Below, in pieces: positions 62,538 through 64,000 of a DNA stretch of 64,000 nt. The position numbers and the translations under genes were made by a program. This DNA is from Ascidiaceihabitans sp023955215 (GTDB lineage Bacteria; Pseudomonadota; Alphaproteobacteria; Rhodobacterales; Rhodobacteraceae): positions 62,001 to 126,000 of the forward strand of contig CALSPX010000011.1 in assembly GCA_943788345.1 (NCBI GenBank), written 5' to 3'. How positions within the stretch are numbered: position 1 is the stretch's first letter; every line of letters begins with the position of its first letter. Under the pieces are notes generated by a model. That model saw nothing but the letters and a program-made list of their open reading frames with translations, searched no databases and was not told the DNA's origin.

Positions 62538-63474
62538 ATGAACCAACGCCAACTTCTTGGGTATAGCCTTGTCCTGATCATCTTAGGGATGGGTTGGAGC
62601 TTTACCCAACCGATGTCCAAGTTGGCTGTGAGCGAAGGCTATCAACCTTTTGGCCTGATATTTTGGCAGGCGGCTATAGGGGCGGCCCTGTTGGCGGTCG
62701 TTAGCTTGGTCCGTGGTAAAGGTCTGCCCTTGGGTCCTGCGCAGTTGCGGGTCTATTTGATTATCGCACTAATTGGCACCGTGATCCCCAACTCCGCGAC
62801 TTACCAAGCTGCGGTGCATCTGCCCTCAGGTATCTTATCCATCCTGCTTTCTATGGTCCCTATCTTTGCCTTTCCTGTCGCACTTGCCCTTGGCAATGAC
62901 CGGTTTGAGGCGCGCCGTTTGGGCGGGCTGTTCCTTGGTTTGGCCGGCGTCTTGATGATTGTTCTTCCCTCTGCCAGCATCCCTCAAATGGGATCTGCTT
63001 TTTGGGTAATGATCGCGCTGATAGGTGGCGCGTGCTACGCATGTGAGGGCAATTACGTGGCTAAATGGGGCACTGCAGGGATGGATTCAATCCAAGTTCT
63101 ACTGGGTGCATCATTGGTTGGAGCGATTATTTCGCTGCCTCTGGCGTTGGCCACGGGGCAGTGGATCAACCCGATGCCGCCCTACGGTATTCCGGATTAT
63201 GCGCATATCTTAGGCTCTTTGATTCATGTGATGGTTTACGCCGGTTACGTATGGCTCGGTGAGGCGCACGGGGCCCGTATTTGCGGTTCAGGTCAGTTAT
63301 CTTGTGACGGTCTTTGGCGTGTTTTGGGCCAAGGTCATTTTGAGCGAAACTTATGTGCCGCAAGTTTGGCTGGCGCTTTTGGCGATGTTGGCGGGGATGT
63401 ATTTGGTACAGCCGCGCAAGCCAAGTGAACCGGTTGCGCCGGGTGCCTCGATGGATCAAACTGGTCGCAACTAA
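62538..63474 (+). pseudogene. DMT-superfamily (EamA) transporter, frameshifted near the C-terminus
   Basis: A ten-helix drug/metabolite transporter of about 311 residues when joined. The first frame reads well from MNQRQLLGYSLVLIILGMGW to HVMVYAGYVWL. There an extra G (63258-63259) breaks it. In the other frame it continues as VRRTGPVFAVQVSYLVTVF and ends PRKPSEPVAPGASMDQ at 63474. The last two helices are lost as read. Like the cyclo-ligase lesion 1.8 kb upstream it is a one-base gain. Confidence 0.8.
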
Positions 63475-63487
63475 AATAGGTAGCTCC

Positions 63488-64000
63488 ATGGCATTCTTTG
63501 AGTTCTCGCAAACCGGTAGCGCAATTCTAACCCTCACTGTCGTTGCGATCATGTTCATCCTGTTTTTACGCGAAACCTTCCCCACGGAAGTTGTCGCAAT
63601 CACAGGCGCGGCTTTGATGCTAGGGTTAGGGTTGTTGCCATATGAAGATGCCCTTCAGGTGCTTTCAAACCCAGCGCCTTGGACCATTGCCGCGATGTTC
63701 ATCATTATGGGGGCGTTGGTGCGCACAGGTGCGCTAGAGGCATTTACAGGGCAGGCGGACCGTGTAGCGCAAACCAATCCCGCATTGGCTATTGTGTTGC
63801 TGATGACCTTTGTCGTGCTGTCATCAGCGATTGTGTCGAACACGCCGGTTGTGGTTGTGATGATCCCTGTGTTTGTTCAGCTTGCCAAGACGATGGGCAT
63901 TGCCTCGTCTAAGATGCTAATCCCGCTGAGCTACGCCGCGATTTTGGGTGGGACACTGACTTTGATCGGGACATCGACCAACTTGTTGGTTGATGGTGTC
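63488..64000 (+). CDS. SLC13-family (DASS) anion permease, N-terminal part (runs off the window)
   Basis: The frame is open from the ATG at 63488 to the last base (171 codons). The protein has at least four hydrophobic helices and the family features NPAPWTIAAMFIIMGALVRTG, SSAIVSNTPVVVVMIPV and GGTLTLIGTSTNLLVDGV (sodium- and substrate-binding loop GTSTN). Members import sulfate, dicarboxylates or similar anions. Where it ends, and whether it has TrkA-C domains, cannot be seen here. Confidence 0.88.
   Translation, partial: MAFFEFSQTGSAILTLTVVAIMFILFLRETFPTEVVAITGAALMLGLGLLPYEDALQVLSNPAPWTIAAMFIIMGALVRTGALEAFTGQADRVAQTNPALAIVLLMTFVVLSSAIVSNTPVVVVMIPVFVQLAKTMGIASSKMLIPLSYAAILGGTLTLIGTSTNLLVDGV

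Overview
The window reads as a chromosomal segment of a marine-type alphaproteobacterium, most likely Rhodobacteraceae (Roseobacter group). The evidence is the family-level look of many products (Hint_2 protein, DUF1127, DUF1272, XpaC/TerC proteins, TRAP transporter with IclR regulator, divergent rluB/tadA), a class A RNase P RNA, a Gly-TCC tRNA of the rhodobacterial type and moderate GC. No phage, transposase, CRISPR array or rRNA was seen. The placement is inference from gene content, not from a database search.

Layout. 1-2.3 kb: end of a LacI regulator, then a lectin-like/Hint protein broken at a run of nine G. 2.3-6.8 kb: a flavin reductase, aldo/keto reductase and SsuD-type monooxygenase, divergent from a GntR regulator and a Gfo/Idh/MocA enzyme. 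This set matches the sulfoquinovose monooxygenase (sulfo-SMO) pathway, possibly with an NAD-dependent sulfoquinovosidase. 7-10 kb: cupin, xylose isomerase and a LacI regulator with a clear double operator. 10.2-20.2 kb: an oxidation cluster (SDR, acetyltransferase, aldehyde dehydrogenase, GMC dehydrogenase) divergent from a TRAP transporter, IclR regulator and glutathione-dependent formaldehyde dehydrogenase. 20.2-26.2 kb: a two-subunit molybdenum hydroxylase and a tightly overlapping trio (PLP lyase, M24 hydrolase, Asp/Glu-racemase-like) recalling EutB/DoeA/EutA. 26.2-32.3 kb: LprI-like protein, tRNA-Gly, MsbA-like exporter, BON-LysM protein, acyl-CoA synthetase and esterase.

32.3-43 kb, minus strand: a peptide-type ABC transporter whose binding protein and both permeases are each frameshifted, a phosphodiesterase, a CocE-like hydrolase, a glycerate kinase, a truncated XpaC remnant and TerC. 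43-64 kb is mostly housekeeping: rluB/tadA, gatCA, an amidase, rnpB, rpmG, YccA, LysR and XRE regulators, a purine deaminase pair, mgtE, 5-formyltetrahydrofolate cyclo-ligase, YmdB and transporters.

The most interesting sequence-level signals are: (1) an 8-bp tandem repeat (CATTGGAT, 6.75 copies) inside a coding region, where 1.75, 4.75 or 7.75 copies would be in frame but 6.75 are not, so it looks like a phase-variable switch in its OFF state; (2) three pairs of AACTGTRCAGTT-like dyads spaced exactly 21 bp, upstream of two unrelated genes 19.5 kb apart; (3) the sulfo-SMO-like module; and (4) a series of broken genes whose lesions are all best read as small gains of sequence. The last point may be real gene decay or assembly error, and raw reads are needed to tell.
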